A DNA stretch of 64,000 bases from Micromonospora terminaliae (GTDB taxonomy: Bacteria; Actinomycetota; Actinomycetes; Mycobacteriales; Micromonosporaceae): NCBI RefSeq assembly GCF_009671205.1, contig NZ_CP045309.1:6218001-6282000 (forward strand), given 5' to 3'. The number at the start of each line of letters is the position of its first letter. The stretch's first letter is position 1. A program made the translations under genes and the position numbers. Positions 1 through 8,438 of the stretch are shown here, in pieces. The notes under the pieces are model-generated. The model was given only the letters and a program-made list of their open reading frames with translations. It made no database searches and was not told the DNA's origin.

Positions 1-123
1 CTGACCGGCCGGCACCGGCGAGTCGGAGAACGGACGCAGATATTCACTGTACGACACTGCACTGATACTCTGGGTATCCCCGGTGATAATGGGGCCCGGC
101 GCCGCGCGAGAGGATGGCCCATC

Positions 124-282
124 ATGGTCAAGAAGGTCCTCACCTGGGCCCTGGTCGCATTCTTGATCTTCTTTATCGCCTACCGGCCCAACTCCGCCGC
201 GGACGTGGCCAAGTCCCTCGGCGGCGGAATCATGGACATCGCCCAGGGCTTCGGCGACTTCTTCACCAACCTGGTCGCCTAA
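124..282 (+). CDS. Small hydrophobic membrane protein, 52 aa
   Basis: A 53-codon reading frame runs from ATG to TAA. The product begins MVKKVLTWALVAFLIFFIAY, so residues 5-20 form one transmembrane helix or an uncleaved signal anchor, followed by a glycine-rich tail (DVAKSLGGGIMDIAQGFGDF) that looks amphipathic. A GAGGAT hexamer (110-115) ends 8 nt before the ATG and could be either a -10 box of a leaderless message or a weak ribosome site. The PH-domain gene starts 6 bp after the stop, so the two are probably cotranscribed. I recognise no family; function is unknown. The helix and G/C third positions support it being real. Confidence 0.7.
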   Translation: MVKKVLTWALVAFLIFFIAYRPNSAADVAKSLGGGIMDIAQGFGDFFTNLVA

Positions 283-288
283 CCGCCC

Positions 289-1164
289 ATGGGAAGCCCC
301 GCCGGTCCGCCGTTCGACCCCGACGATCCCGACCGGGAGCGCCGGGAGCGCGACACCGAGCCCATCCCGCGGATCGACCCCGACGACGGGCCGGGCTTCG
401 GCGCGGGCACCGGCTACGGCCCCGGTCCTTCCCTTTCGGACGACGCCGCCTTCGGTGACGGCCCGGCCTACGCCGGGGAGGGGCGGTCCGGCCGCGGCTG
501 GATCCGCGACCCGGAGGCCGGCTACCAGAGCCCGCAGATCTCCGAGGAGGAGCTCGCCGGCCTGCGCGCCGACGCCTCCGGCATGGCCCCCCGCCGGGTG
601 CTGCCGATGGAGGACGAGCCGAGCGCCCTGGCGGCCCGGTACCTCTTCCCCACCGAGCGCTTCCGGGGCGAGTGGAAGCGGCACTGGGTCCACCTCTCCA
701 CCCCGATCATCGTCGGCATCGCGGCGACCTTCGTGCTCGGCTACCTCTCCGGCTTCCTCGCCGGGCGCGACGTCGGGGCGCTGACCACCGTCGCGGTCCT
801 GCTCTGGTTCGCCGTGATGGGCTGGGTCGCCTGGCGGGTCGCCGACTGGTGGTACGACCGCTTCATCCTCACCAACAAGCGGGTCATGGTGGTCAACGGG
901 ATCATCACCCGCCGGGTGGCCATGATGCCGCTGGTCCGGGTCACCGACATGAAGTACGAGCAGACCCCGAGCGGCCGGGCGCTCAACTACGGCACCTTCG
1001 TGCTCGAGTCGGCCGGCCAGGAGCAGGCGCTCCGCGAGATCAAGAACCTGCCCAACCCGAACGAGCTCTACCTGCGCGTCGTCGAAGAGATGTACGAGCC
1101 GCAGGCCGTCGAGGCGCGGATCGGCAAGGAGCAGGACGAGGCGAAGGCCGACGACGGCGCCTGA
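289..1164 (+). CDS. PH domain-containing membrane protein (YdbS/bPH2 type)
   Basis: The protein has 291 aa. Residues 1-110 are acidic, proline/glycine-rich and probably disordered. Two transmembrane helices lie at about 138-160 and 165-187, and a bacterial PH (bPH2) domain follows at about 188-270. The turn WYDRFILTNKRVMVVNGIIT and the later LVRVTDMKYEQ segment are characteristic of this family. Such proteins sit in the membrane with the PH barrel in the cytoplasm; their ligands are mostly unknown. The start is 6 bp behind the 52-aa gene, which suggests an operon. A downstream sigma factor begins after about 100 bp. I infer a role in the membrane but no specific reaction. Confidence 0.85.
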   Translation: MGSPAGPPFDPDDPDRERRERDTEPIPRIDPDDGPGFGAGTGYGPGPSLSDDAAFGDGPAYAGEGRSGRGWIRDPEAGYQSPQISEEELAGLRADASGMAPRRVLPMEDEPSALAARYLFPTERFRGEWKRHWVHLSTPIIVGIAATFVLGYLSGFLAGRDVGALTTVAVLLWFAVMGWVAWRVADWWYDRFILTNKRVMVVNGIITRRVAMMPLVRVTDMKYEQTPSGRALNYGTFVLESAGQEQALREIKNLPNPNELYLRVVEEMYEPQAVEARIGKEQDEAKADDGA

Positions 1165-1266
1165 AGCTTTCTGTCCGAACATCGGAGGAACTGCGCACCT
1201 TTTGCCGTCGCCCCACCGCGCTCTACCGTGGGAGCCTGCCAGGCAGAACGGGGTGTGGAGGTGGGC

Positions 1267-1965
1267 GTGGCCAGCAGGGATCCGCTGGAGGAGGAGTTCC
1301 GCGACTTCGTCGCGGCCCGCTCCGGCGCCCTGCTGCGCACCGCGTACCTGCTGGCCGGTGACTGGGCCACCGCCGAGGACCTGCTCCAGACCGCGCTCAC
1401 CAAGACCTACCTGGCCTGGAAGCGGCTCGGCGGGATCGACGCCATCGAGCCGTACGCCCGCCGGGTCCTGGTCAACACCTCGACCAGCTGGTGGCGCCGG
1501 CGCTGGCACGGCGAACGCCCCACCGAGGTGCTGCCCGAGCGGGCCGGGGTCGACGAGATCGAGCAGCAGCTCGACCGGGACGCGCTGTGGCGGCACCTCC
1601 AGGCGCTCCCGGCCCGGCAACGGGCCGTGCTCGTGCTCCGCTTCTACGAGGACATGTCCGAGGCGCAGACCGCCGCCCTGCTGGAGATCTCCCCGGGCAC
1701 GGTGAAGAGCCAGACCTCGCGGGCGTTGAACACGCTGCGCCGCCGACTCGGCTCCGAGGAGGCCCTCGGCCTGCCGGCCGCGCCCGAGGAGCAGACCGCG
1801 CCGCCCGCGCCGCGTACCCCGCCGCGGGTGGTCCGGCAGCCGGCCGCGCCGCCGGCCGCCCCGGCGCCGCCGTCCGTCCCCGCGCCGCCGGTGGTCCGGC
1901 CGGCCACGCTCCCCGGCGCGGCCCCCGCGCGGCCCGCCGCGTCCGTCCCGGTGCAGTCCCGATGA
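1267..1965 (+). CDS. SigE-family RNA polymerase sigma factor (ECF type) with Pro/Ala tail
   Basis: This is a 232-aa ECF-type sigma-70 factor of the actinobacterial SigE group. Region 2 is seen in RTAYLLAGDWATAEDLLQTA and region 4 in QRAVLVLRFYEDMSEAQTAA with the helix-turn-helix SPGTVKSQTSRALNTLRRRL. After about residue 175 the chain becomes a proline/alanine-rich tail of more than 50 residues. In-frame GTG codons occur at 1228, 1255, 1261 and 1267; I chose 1267 because GGAGG (1257-1261) lies 5 nt upstream. The stop overlaps the next ATG (ATGA), so the downstream membrane protein is translationally coupled and is the likely regulatory partner. A GGAACT element at 1187 could belong to an autoregulated promoter, but its spacing is poor. 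Confidence 0.88.
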   Translation: MASRDPLEEEFRDFVAARSGALLRTAYLLAGDWATAEDLLQTALTKTYLAWKRLGGIDAIEPYARRVLVNTSTSWWRRRWHGERPTEVLPERAGVDEIEQQLDRDALWRHLQALPARQRAVLVLRFYEDMSEAQTAALLEISPGTVKSQTSRALNTLRRRLGSEEALGLPAAPEEQTAPPAPRTPPRVVRQPAAPPAAPAPPSVPAPPVVRPATLPGAAPARPAASVPVQSR

Positions 1966-3230
1966 GCCGCACGCCGGGGGACTGCGACAACCGGACGGGC
2001 GGTCCGGAGCGTCAACTACCCGTGACCGAGGACGAGCTGGAACGGGCGCTGCGGCAGACGCTGGCCGGCCGCGTCGCCACGTCCCGGCCGCTCCCCGCCG
2101 ACCCGGCCGGCGCCGCGCTCCGGCGGGCCCGGCGTACCGCGCGGCGTCGCACGCTGACCGGGCTCGCCCTGGCCGGCGTGGCAACCGTGCTCGTCACCAC
2201 CGGCATGGCCCAGCTCGGCGGGCCCTCCGGGCACGGCGGCACGCCGACCGTGGTGCTCGGTGACCCGGACGGGTTCTCGCCCTCACCGCTGCCCACGGCC
2301 ACGAGCCCGGCGCCCGGCCCGGGCCCGGTACGCGCCGAGCTCGACCTGATCGTCGGCTCGTGGCTCGACACCAGCGGGGGCGAGCGCCGGGAACTGACCG
2401 GGGTGAGCGGCGTCGAGCGGGCGCAGCGGGTCCCGGACTACGGTGGCTGGCTCGTGACGTCGGAGGCCACCGCGGCCGGCCGTACCCTCTGGTGGGTGCC
2501 GCCCAACGGCAGCGACCCGCACGTGCTGCTCGCCGGGGCGGACGCCGTGGTGGTGTCCCCCGACGGGCGGCAGGTCGCCTGGCGCGACGGCGCCCACCTG
2601 GTCGCCGCCGGCGTGGTGGGGGGCCAGCTCGTGGCCAGCACGCGGACGACGGCCGCCGAAGGGGCGACGCCGGTCGGCTTCGCCGGCGACGCCGTGCTGG
2701 TCCGGCAGCCGGACCGCGGCGGGGTCGGCGTCTGGCGACGCTCGGCGGGCACGACGCCGGGCGCGGCCCGCCCGGACGTGCTCGCCGTCTACGGGACGCT
2801 GCCCGACGGCCGGGTGGTCGGCCTGGTCTCCGCCGGCACGCCCCGGCGGCCCTGCGTGGCCCTGCTCGACCCGGCCCGCGACCTCGCCCCGGTCCGCACC
2901 GGCTGCGGTCCGGCCGTGGCCACCGACGGCCTCGGCGGGGTCTCCGCCGACGGGCGGTGGCTGCTGGCCAACACGCGCACGGGCGCCGTGCTCGTCGACC
3001 TGGCCGGCCTCCGTGGCACCACCGCCACCACCACCCGCCCGGCCGGCCCGGCCGTCGCCGGTGCGGTGGCCTGGACCCGCAGCGGGGCCGCGCTGCACGT
3101 CGACGCCACCGGCGGCCTGGTGCGGGTACGCCCCGACCGGGTGCTGGCCGGCGAGCGTCCCACCGCCTCGCCCCTCGACGGGGTGGGCCCGAACGAGCGC
3201 CCCGTGGTGGTCGCCGACACCCGCTCCTGA
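1962..3230 (+). CDS. Membrane-anchored protein with extracytoplasmic beta-propeller-like domain, candidate sigma-factor partner
   Basis: The 422-aa product starts within the ATGA overlap with the sigma gene. Residues 1-64 are cytoplasmic and contain a charged helix (VTEDELERALRQTLAGR). One transmembrane helix follows at about 65-85 (LTGLALAGVATVLVTTG), then a proline-rich linker and an external region rich in short beta repeats such as VVSPDGRQVAWRDG and GVSADGRWLLAN, which resemble TolB/WD40 blades. This topology and the coupling to a sigma gene fit an anti-sigma factor or signal sensor, but I see no canonical zinc (HxxxCxxC) anti-sigma motif. The role is therefore an inference from context. 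Confidence 0.75.
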   Translation: MSRTPGDCDNRTGGPERQLPVTEDELERALRQTLAGRVATSRPLPADPAGAALRRARRTARRRTLTGLALAGVATVLVTTGMAQLGGPSGHGGTPTVVLGDPDGFSPSPLPTATSPAPGPGPVRAELDLIVGSWLDTSGGERRELTGVSGVERAQRVPDYGGWLVTSEATAAGRTLWWVPPNGSDPHVLLAGADAVVVSPDGRQVAWRDGAHLVAAGVVGGQLVASTRTTAAEGATPVGFAGDAVLVRQPDRGGVGVWRRSAGTTPGAARPDVLAVYGTLPDGRVVGLVSAGTPRRPCVALLDPARDLAPVRTGCGPAVATDGLGGVSADGRWLLANTRTGAVLVDLAGLRGTTATTTRPAGPAVAGAVAWTRSGAALHVDATGGLVRVRPDRVLAGERPTASPLDGVGPNERPVVVADTRS

Positions 3231-3251
3231 CCGGGGCGTAGCGTCGGCGGG

Positions 3252-4118
3252 GTGAGCGCGGCCGCCCGGATCGACCTGCACACCCACTCCACCGCCAGCG
3301 ACGGCACCCTCGGCCCCGCCGAGCTGGTCCGGGCCGCCGCCGCGGCCGGCCTCGACGTCGTGGCGCTCACCGACCACGACACCACGGCCGGCTGGGAGCC
3401 CGCCGTGGCCGCCCTGCCGCCCGGGCTCACCCTGATCCGGGGCGCCGAGCTCTCCTGCCGCTGGTTCGGCGTCGAGCCGGCGATCCCGCTGCACCTGCTC
3501 GCGTACCTCTTCGACCCGACCGAGCCGGACCTCGTCGCCGAGCTGGCCCGGGTCCGGCGCAGGCGGGAGGAGCGCGGCGAGCGCATCGTGCGGCTGCTCC
3601 AGGCCGACGGGATCCCGGTGAGCTGGTCGGAGATCCTGGCCGGCGCCGCCGGAGGGACGGTGGGCCGCCCGCACATCGCGCAGGCGCTGATCCGGGCCGG
3701 GCTGGTCGCCACCACGACCGAGGCGTTCGGGCCGCGCTGGCTGGGCGAGCGGTACCGGCTGCCCAAGGAGGACATCGACGTGTTCCGGGCCGTGGCGCTG
3801 GTCCGGGCGGCCGGTGGGGTGCCGGTCTTCGCCCACCCGCGCGCCAGCCGGCGGGGCCGGATCGTGCCGGACCAGCTGATCGTGGACCTGGCGGCGGCCG
3901 GGCTGGCCGGCCTGGAGGCCGACCACGAGGACCACAGCCCGGCGGAGCGGGAGCACGTCCGGGCGCTGGCCGCCGAGCTGGGGCTGCTGGTCACCGGATC
4001 GTCGGACTTCCACGGCACGCACAAGACCGTCCGGCTCGGCGCGTTCACCACCGCGCCCGGGGCGTACGAGCGGATCGTCGAGCTGGCCCGGGGGGTGACC
4101 CCGGTCGCTTCGAGCTGA
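3252..4118 (+). CDS. PHP-domain phosphoesterase (YciV/RNase AM type)
   Basis: A 288-aa protein that starts IDLHTHSTASDGTL and carries the metal ligands of the PHP superfamily: HTH near residue 9, LTDHDT near 41, a glutamate in GAELS near 65, FAHPR near 195 and SSDFHG near 255. Homologues (YciV, RNase AM) hydrolyse 3',5'-nucleoside bisphosphates or short RNA with three metal ions in the cytoplasm. The start is GTG; TAGCGT at 3239-3244 sits 7 nt upstream with no ribosome site, which suggests a leaderless transcript. It lies 21 bp after the sigma-partner gene and 31 bp before MarC. Confidence 0.88.
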   Translation: MSAAARIDLHTHSTASDGTLGPAELVRAAAAAGLDVVALTDHDTTAGWEPAVAALPPGLTLIRGAELSCRWFGVEPAIPLHLLAYLFDPTEPDLVAELARVRRRREERGERIVRLLQADGIPVSWSEILAGAAGGTVGRPHIAQALIRAGLVATTTEAFGPRWLGERYRLPKEDIDVFRAVALVRAAGGVPVFAHPRASRRGRIVPDQLIVDLAAAGLAGLEADHEDHSPAEREHVRALAAELGLLVTGSSDFHGTHKTVRLGAFTTAPGAYERIVELARGVTPVASS

Positions 4119-4149
4119 AGCGTTCCGGCCACGCGGCTACCGTGTCCGA

Positions 4150-4764
4150 GTGGATCTCAAGCTCTTCGGCGAGGTCTTCGTGACCCTGCTGGTGATCGTC
4201 GACCCGCCCGGCATGATGCCGATCTTCCTGGCGCTGACCGGACCGCTGGCCGCCCGCGACCGGAACCGGGCCGCCAGGCAGGCCGTCGCGCTGGCGCTCG
4301 GGGTGATCGTCGTGTTCGCCGTGGCCGGGCAGACGATCCTTGCCTACCTGCACGTCGACCTGCCCGCGTTGCAGGCCGCCGGCGGGCTGCTGCTGATCCT
4401 CGTCGCGCTGGAACTGCTGACCGGCAAGTCCGACGATCCCAACCAGCAGGCCACCTCCAACATCGCGCTGGTGCCGCTGGGCACCCCGCTGCTGGCCGGC
4501 CCCGGCGCCATCGTCGCCACCATGCTCTTCGTGCAGCGGGCCGGTGGCTTCACCGACTACCTGGCCATCGCTGCCGCGATCGTCGCCGTCATGGTCGCCG
4601 TCTGGGTGGTCCTGCGCTTCTCCGGCGGCATCGTCAAGGTCCTCCGGCCGGGCGGCATCGAGGTGCTGACCCGGATCGCCGGCCTGCTGCTGGCCGCCAT
4701 CGCCGTGCAGCTCATCGCCGACGCGATCGCCGCGTTCGTCACGCAGTACCTCAACATGGGCTGA
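4150..4764 (+). CDS. MarC family integral membrane protein
   Basis: The 204-aa protein is almost wholly hydrophobic with about six helices. The first helix holds the family-typical acidic/proline turn LLVIVDPPGMMPIFLALTG, and the second half contains the PLGTPLLAGPGAI turn, both hallmarks of MarC/UPF0056 proteins. The family was once linked to multiple antibiotic resistance, but its real transport role is not settled. Length is normal for the family. The GTG start follows TACCGT (4138-4143) by 6 nt and no Shine-Dalgarno sequence is present, so translation is probably leaderless. Confidence 0.88.
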   Translation: MDLKLFGEVFVTLLVIVDPPGMMPIFLALTGPLAARDRNRAARQAVALALGVIVVFAVAGQTILAYLHVDLPALQAAGGLLLILVALELLTGKSDDPNQQATSNIALVPLGTPLLAGPGAIVATMLFVQRAGGFTDYLAIAAAIVAVMVAVWVVLRFSGGIVKVLRPGGIEVLTRIAGLLLAAIAVQLIADAIAAFVTQYLNMG

Positions 4765-4806
4765 GCCGTTCCGGCCCTGTCGTACCGGGGTGGCAGGATC
4801 TCAGGC

Positions 4807-5742
4807 GTGCGACGACCCTCCCCGACCGGACGACCCACCGGCGGCCGGCCACCCCGGCCCCGGGCCGAGCAGACCGAGCAGCTCGGCTTCGAGGGCATGC
4901 CGGAGCGGCTCTTCGTCTGCACGCCCAGCAAGCTCGGTGCCTACGCCGACTGCCCCCGGCGCTACCGCTACTCGTACGTGGACCGCCCCGCGCCGCCCAA
5001 GGGCCCGCCGTGGGCGCACAACTCGCTGGGCGCCAGCGTCCACACGGCCCTGAAGAACTGGTACGCGCTGGCCCCCGACCGCCGCCGCCCCGAGGTGCTG
5101 GGCACCCTGCTCAAGGGCACCTGGGTCCGCGAGGGCTATCGCGACGACGAGCAGGAGCGGGACGCGTTCCGGCGGGCGCTGTCCTGGCTGGAGTCCTACG
5201 TGGCGGGGCTCGACCCGGCCGACGAGCCGGTCGGGGTGGAGCGGGTGGTCGCCGTGAAGACGGCGGTGCTCGCCTTCAACGGCCGCACCGACCGGATCGA
5301 CTCCCGCCCCGGCCCCGACGGCCGGCCCGAGCTGGTCATCGTCGACTACAAGACCGGCCGCACCGGCCTCGACGGCGACGACGCGCGGGGCTCGCAGGCA
5401 CTCGCGCTCTACGCCTACGCGGCCGAGCGGGTGTTCCGCCGCCCCTGCCGCCGGGTCGAGCTGCACCACCTGCCCACCGGCACGGTCGCCGCGCACGAGC
5501 ACACGCCGGAGTCGTTGCAGCGGCAGCTCACCCGCGCCGAGGACACCGCACGGGACATCATGGCCGCCGAGCGGGCCGTGGCCGACGGCGCCGACCCCGA
5601 CGAGGCGTTCCCCACCGAGCCGGGGCCGCGCTGCGGCTGGTGCGACTACCGGCGCACCTGCCCGGCCGGCGCCCGCACCCCGGCCAAGGATCCGTGGGCG
5701 GCCGTCGAGCGCCCCGCCGAGCCGGCCACCGACCAGGACTGA
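4807..5742 (+). CDS. PD-(D/E)XK nuclease, Cas4/AddB-like (RecB family exonuclease)
   Basis: The 311-aa product carries a RecB-type nuclease core. GRTDRID supplies the acidic residue of motif II, LVIVDYKTGR the D-x-K of motif III, and QALALYAYA the motif IV glutamine and tyrosine. Four cysteines are arranged as in the iron-sulfur nucleases Cas4 and AddB: one in AYADCPRRYRY near residue 45 and three in CGWCDYRRTC near residue 280 (C-x2-C-x5-C). I infer a DNA exonuclease with a 4Fe-4S clamp, acting in repair. No cas genes are nearby, so a CRISPR role is unlikely. CAGGAT at 4794-4799 precedes the GTG by 7 nt and suggests leaderless expression. Confidence 0.85.
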   Translation: MRRPSPTGRPTGGRPPRPRAEQTEQLGFEGMPERLFVCTPSKLGAYADCPRRYRYSYVDRPAPPKGPPWAHNSLGASVHTALKNWYALAPDRRRPEVLGTLLKGTWVREGYRDDEQERDAFRRALSWLESYVAGLDPADEPVGVERVVAVKTAVLAFNGRTDRIDSRPGPDGRPELVIVDYKTGRTGLDGDDARGSQALALYAYAAERVFRRPCRRVELHHLPTGTVAAHEHTPESLQRQLTRAEDTARDIMAAERAVADGADPDEAFPTEPGPRCGWCDYRRTCPAGARTPAKDPWAAVERPAEPATDQD

Positions 5743-5767
5743 GCCGCGGGATCGAGCTGCCGGCGGG

Positions 5768-6619
5768 TCAGGCCGCGGCGAGGCGCGCGGCACGCTCCTT
5801 GGCGGCCTGCAGCAGCGGGCCCTCCCGGTAGCGCCTCGGCACCGCCGCCAGGGCCAGCCGCAGCGCGCGGACGCTCAGGTCCGCCGAGAGCGCGGTGGTG
5901 GGCAGGCCGAGGCCGCCGTACAGCCGCTGGGCCCAGGCCGGCAGCAGTGCCAGCGCCGTGCCGGCGATCCCCAGGTACGCCCACCTCGGCGGGCCGAGAT
6001 GCAGGCTGAGCCGCACCGGCAGGCTGAGCTTCCACGGGATCGGCGGGGCGGTCAGGAAGAGTGCGGTCTCCGCCGCCTCCCGGGTCATCCGCAGCTCCGG
6101 CCGGACCCGGCGGTAGTAGTCGGCCACCTCGGCGGCGGTGCCCGGCACGTCGGCCGGGTCCAGCCCGACCAGGGCCGCCGCCCGGCGCTGCTCGGTGTAG
6201 TAGCCGTCGACCTCGTCGTCGGTCAGGGCGAGCCCCGCCCGGCGCGCGGTGCTGACGAACGACTCGACCTCGGTGACGTGCACCCAGCGCAGCAGGTCCG
6301 GGTCGTCGATGCGGAACTGCTCGCCGGTGAACGGATCGCTGGCCCGCATCCGGGCGTGCAGCGTACGCAGCCGCCGGCCGGCGGCCTCCGCCTCGGCGGT
6401 GGTGCCGTAGATCGTCGTGGCCACGTAGGTGGCCGTGCGGACCAGCCGGCCCCACGCGTCCGTCTTGTAGTTGCTGTTCTGGGCCACGCCCGCCATGGCG
6501 CGGGGGTGCAGTGCCTGGAGGTAGAGCGAACGCAGGCCGGCGACGATCAGGATCGGCTCCTCGTGCACCTTCCACGTGACCGATCCCGGACCGAACAGGC
6601 CGAGGTCATCGGAGTCCAC
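5768..6619 (-). CDS. Oxygenase MpaB family protein (DUF2236)
   Basis: This 283-aa protein matches the MpaB/DUF2236 family of haem-binding oxygenases, which includes the latex-clearing protein Lcp. Typical stretches are GLRSLYLQALHPRAMAGVAQ near the N-terminus, LLRWVHVTEVESFV near residue 112 and a hydrophobic C-terminal half. The histidines of these segments are the likely metal or haem ligands. No signal peptide is seen, so it is probably cytoplasmic or membrane-associated; the substrate is unknown. The GTG start follows CACTCT (minus strand, 6626-6631) by 6 nt. It converges on the nuclease gene, with about 25 bp between the stops. Confidence 0.85.
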   Translation of the reverse strand: MDSDDLGLFGPGSVTWKVHEEPILIVAGLRSLYLQALHPRAMAGVAQNSNYKTDAWGRLVRTATYVATTIYGTTAEAEAAGRRLRTLHARMRASDPFTGEQFRIDDPDLLRWVHVTEVESFVSTARRAGLALTDDEVDGYYTEQRRAAALVGLDPADVPGTAAEVADYYRRVRPELRMTREAAETALFLTAPPIPWKLSLPVRLSLHLGPPRWAYLGIAGTALALLPAWAQRLYGGLGLPTTALSADLSVRALRLALAAVPRRYREGPLLQAAKERAARLAAA

Positions 6620-6661
6620 CGACCAAGAGTGCCACGCTTCGCGCGGACCCGGCGTCTCCCC

Positions 6662-7090
6662 TCAGTCGTCGGCGGAGCGGCGGGCCTGGCAGGCCGGGCA
6701 GAGCCCCCAGAAGGTCACTTCCGCCTCGTCGACCTCGAAGCCGTGCGCGACGTTCGGGTCGAGGCAGGGCGCGTCGCCGGTGGCGCAGTCGACGTCGGCG
6801 ATCTCGCCGCAGCCCCGGCACACCACGTGGTGGTGGTTGTCGCCCACGCGGGCCTCGTAGCGGGCGGGACTCCCGGCCGGCTCGATCCGGCGGGACAGCC
6901 CGGCCCGGGAGAGCGCACCGAGCACGTCGTAGACGGCCTGGGTGGAGACCGAGTCGAGACGCTCGCGGACCCGGCGGGTGATCTCGTCGACCTCCAGGTG
7001 ACCGCCGGCGGCGAGCACGTCCAGCACGGCGAGGCGCGGCCGGGTGACCCGAAGGCCCTTCGACCGGAGCAGTTCCTCACCCGTGGACAT
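6662..7090 (-). CDS. Fur family metal-responsive transcriptional repressor
   Basis: The 142-aa protein has the normal Fur length and architecture. A winged helix occupies about residues 8-80 (GLRVTRPRLAVLDVLAAGGH, then STQAVYDVLGALSRAGL). The dimerisation domain follows, with the metal site HHHVVCRGCGE near residue 89 and a second CxxC pair (CPAC) at the C-terminus that forms the structural zinc site. The spacing resembles the FurA/CatR or Zur groups, but the sensed metal cannot be decided from sequence. No katG is adjacent. It lies 42 bp from the MpaB gene on the same strand, so the two may share an operon or the regulator may control it. Confidence 0.9.
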   Translation of the reverse strand: MSTGEELLRSKGLRVTRPRLAVLDVLAAGGHLEVDEITRRVRERLDSVSTQAVYDVLGALSRAGLSRRIEPAGSPARYEARVGDNHHHVVCRGCGEIADVDCATGDAPCLDPNVAHGFEVDEAEVTFWGLCPACQARRSADD

Positions 7091-7264
7091 GCGTCCATGA
7101 CAGCACGGTGCACCGGGGCCGACAAGCGAGCGTGACCGTGGGTGGTCCGGGCCACAGGTGAACCGCGCCCGTCAGCCGTGCGTGTGTCGGTGTACGGAAG
7201 CGTGCCGGCGGATCATCACGTCGTACGCTGGCCGCGCGATCCCGTCCACTCGCCGGAGGTGTCG

Positions 7265-7747
7265 GTGTTCAGGGAAGTCAACGGTCTGCCGGGCCACGTC
7301 CTGGTCGTACACGCCGCGGTGGTGCTCGTGCCGCTGCTGGCGTTGCTCTCCGTCGCGTACGGGGTGCTGCCCCGCTGGCGGCCCCGGATGGGGTGGGCGG
7401 TGGCGGTCCTCGCCGTGCTCACCCCGATCGTCACCTGGGTGGCGACGGAGTCCGGCGAGGAACTGGAGGAGGTGCTGCGCAGCCGGGGCTACCCGCCGGA
7501 GGGCCTCCAGAAGATCCACGAGCACTCCGAGTACGGCGAGAACCTTCTCTGGTTCACCGTCGGGCTGGCCATGGCGGCACTCCTGCTCCTGCTGGTGACG
7601 AGCGGCCTCGCCCGGACCCGCAACCTGCCCCGCTGGCTGCCCCTGGTGCTCACCGCCGTGGTGGTCGTGCTCGCCGTGTTCGCGCTGATCTACGTCTACC
7701 TGACCGGCGACAGCGGCGCCAAGATGGTGTGGAGCGGCATCGTCTGA
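7265..7747 (+). CDS. DUF2231 family membrane protein
   Basis: The 160-aa protein starts MFREVNGLPGHVLVVHAAVV, the typical DUF2231 opening with the conserved histidines, and has four predicted transmembrane helices. A short acidic loop (ESGEELEEVLRSRG) sits between helices 2 and 3. GGAGG at 7255-7259 lies 5 nt before the chosen GTG, so I discarded the longer reading frame that opens at 7142. DUF2231 proteins are sometimes associated with haem or redox proteins, but the function is unknown. The gene is transcribed divergently from fur. Confidence 0.82.
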   Translation: MFREVNGLPGHVLVVHAAVVLVPLLALLSVAYGVLPRWRPRMGWAVAVLAVLTPIVTWVATESGEELEEVLRSRGYPPEGLQKIHEHSEYGENLLWFTVGLAMAALLLLLVTSGLARTRNLPRWLPLVLTAVVVVLAVFALIYVYLTGDSGAKMVWSGIV

Positions 7748-7772
7748 CCCGGTCCGTGGCGGCCCGGCCGGC

Positions 7773-8438
7773 TCAGAAGAGCAGGCGTGAGCAGAGCAGG
7801 CAGGTGAGAAGCACCAGCACGACGCCGACGACGGCGCCGATGCCGTAGGTGAGCCGCTGCGCCTGCCCCTCGGCCTGGTCCATGGCGGCCATGTCCTGCG
7901 GCGGCAGCCGGCGCGGCGGCGTCGGCTGCACGTGCACCGGCGGCCGCCAGCCGGGCGGCGGCGGAACGGTTGGCGGCGGGCCCGCATACCCGGCCGGCGC
8001 GCCCCCGGGCCCCCAGCCAGCGGCCGGCACGGGCTGCTGCGGCCACGCACCGGCCGGGGCGGCCTGGCCGGGCCAGCCACCGGTGGATCCGGCCGGTCCG
8101 GGCCAACCGCCGGCCGGGGCGGCCTGGTGGCCGGGTCTCGCCCACGGGCTGTCCGTGTGGCCGGCGCGCGACCAGGGGCTGGCATCCGCTGGCGCCGCGT
8201 CGCCGGCCGAGCCCGGCTCGCTGCTGTCAGGCTGGTCCGTGCCGGAGGGCTGGTCTCTGCCGCGCTGGTCTGCGCCGGAGGGCTGGTCTGTGCCGCGCTG
8301 GGCTGTGCCGCCTGGCTCGTCCGCGCCGCGCTGTTCTGTGCCGGGCGCGTTCGTGGCAGGCGTCGGGTCCGCGTCGGCCGGTTGGTCCGGGCGTCGCCAG
8401 ATCTCGTCCTCGGGGCTGCCACCGCTCGGCGTCGTCAC
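7773..8438 (-). CDS. Proline-rich protein with C-terminal membrane anchor
   Basis: The 221-aa product is low-complexity for most of its length. It carries imperfect D-Q-P-S-G-x-D-Q repeats at about 25-75, then many GGWPG and QAAPAG type repeats, ending with a single helix (LTYGIGAVVGVVLVLLTCLL) close to the C-terminus, as in tail-anchored proteins. I placed the start at GTG 8438 (TTPSGGSPEDEIWRRPD) because the upstream extension lacks coding bias and has no ribosome site. Function is unknown. The repetitive DNA causes several spurious long frames on both strands here. Confidence 0.65.
   Translation of the reverse strand: MTTPSGGSPEDEIWRRPDQPADADPTPATNAPGTEQRGADEPGGTAQRGTDQPSGADQRGRDQPSGTDQPDSSEPGSAGDAAPADASPWSRAGHTDSPWARPGHQAAPAGGWPGPAGSTGGWPGQAAPAGAWPQQPVPAAGWGPGGAPAGYAGPPPTVPPPPGWRPPVHVQPTPPRRLPPQDMAAMDQAEGQAQRLTYGIGAVVGVVLVLLTCLLCSRLLF

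Noticed and set aside
2283..4022. 579-codon minus frame opposite the sigma partner and PHP genes
   Set aside because: Shadow of two recognisable plus-strand genes; composition is Gly/Arg/Ala-rich only.
7142..7264. N-terminal extension of the DUF2231 protein
   Set aside because: It lacks codon bias, and GGAGG 5 nt before GTG 7265 marks the real start.
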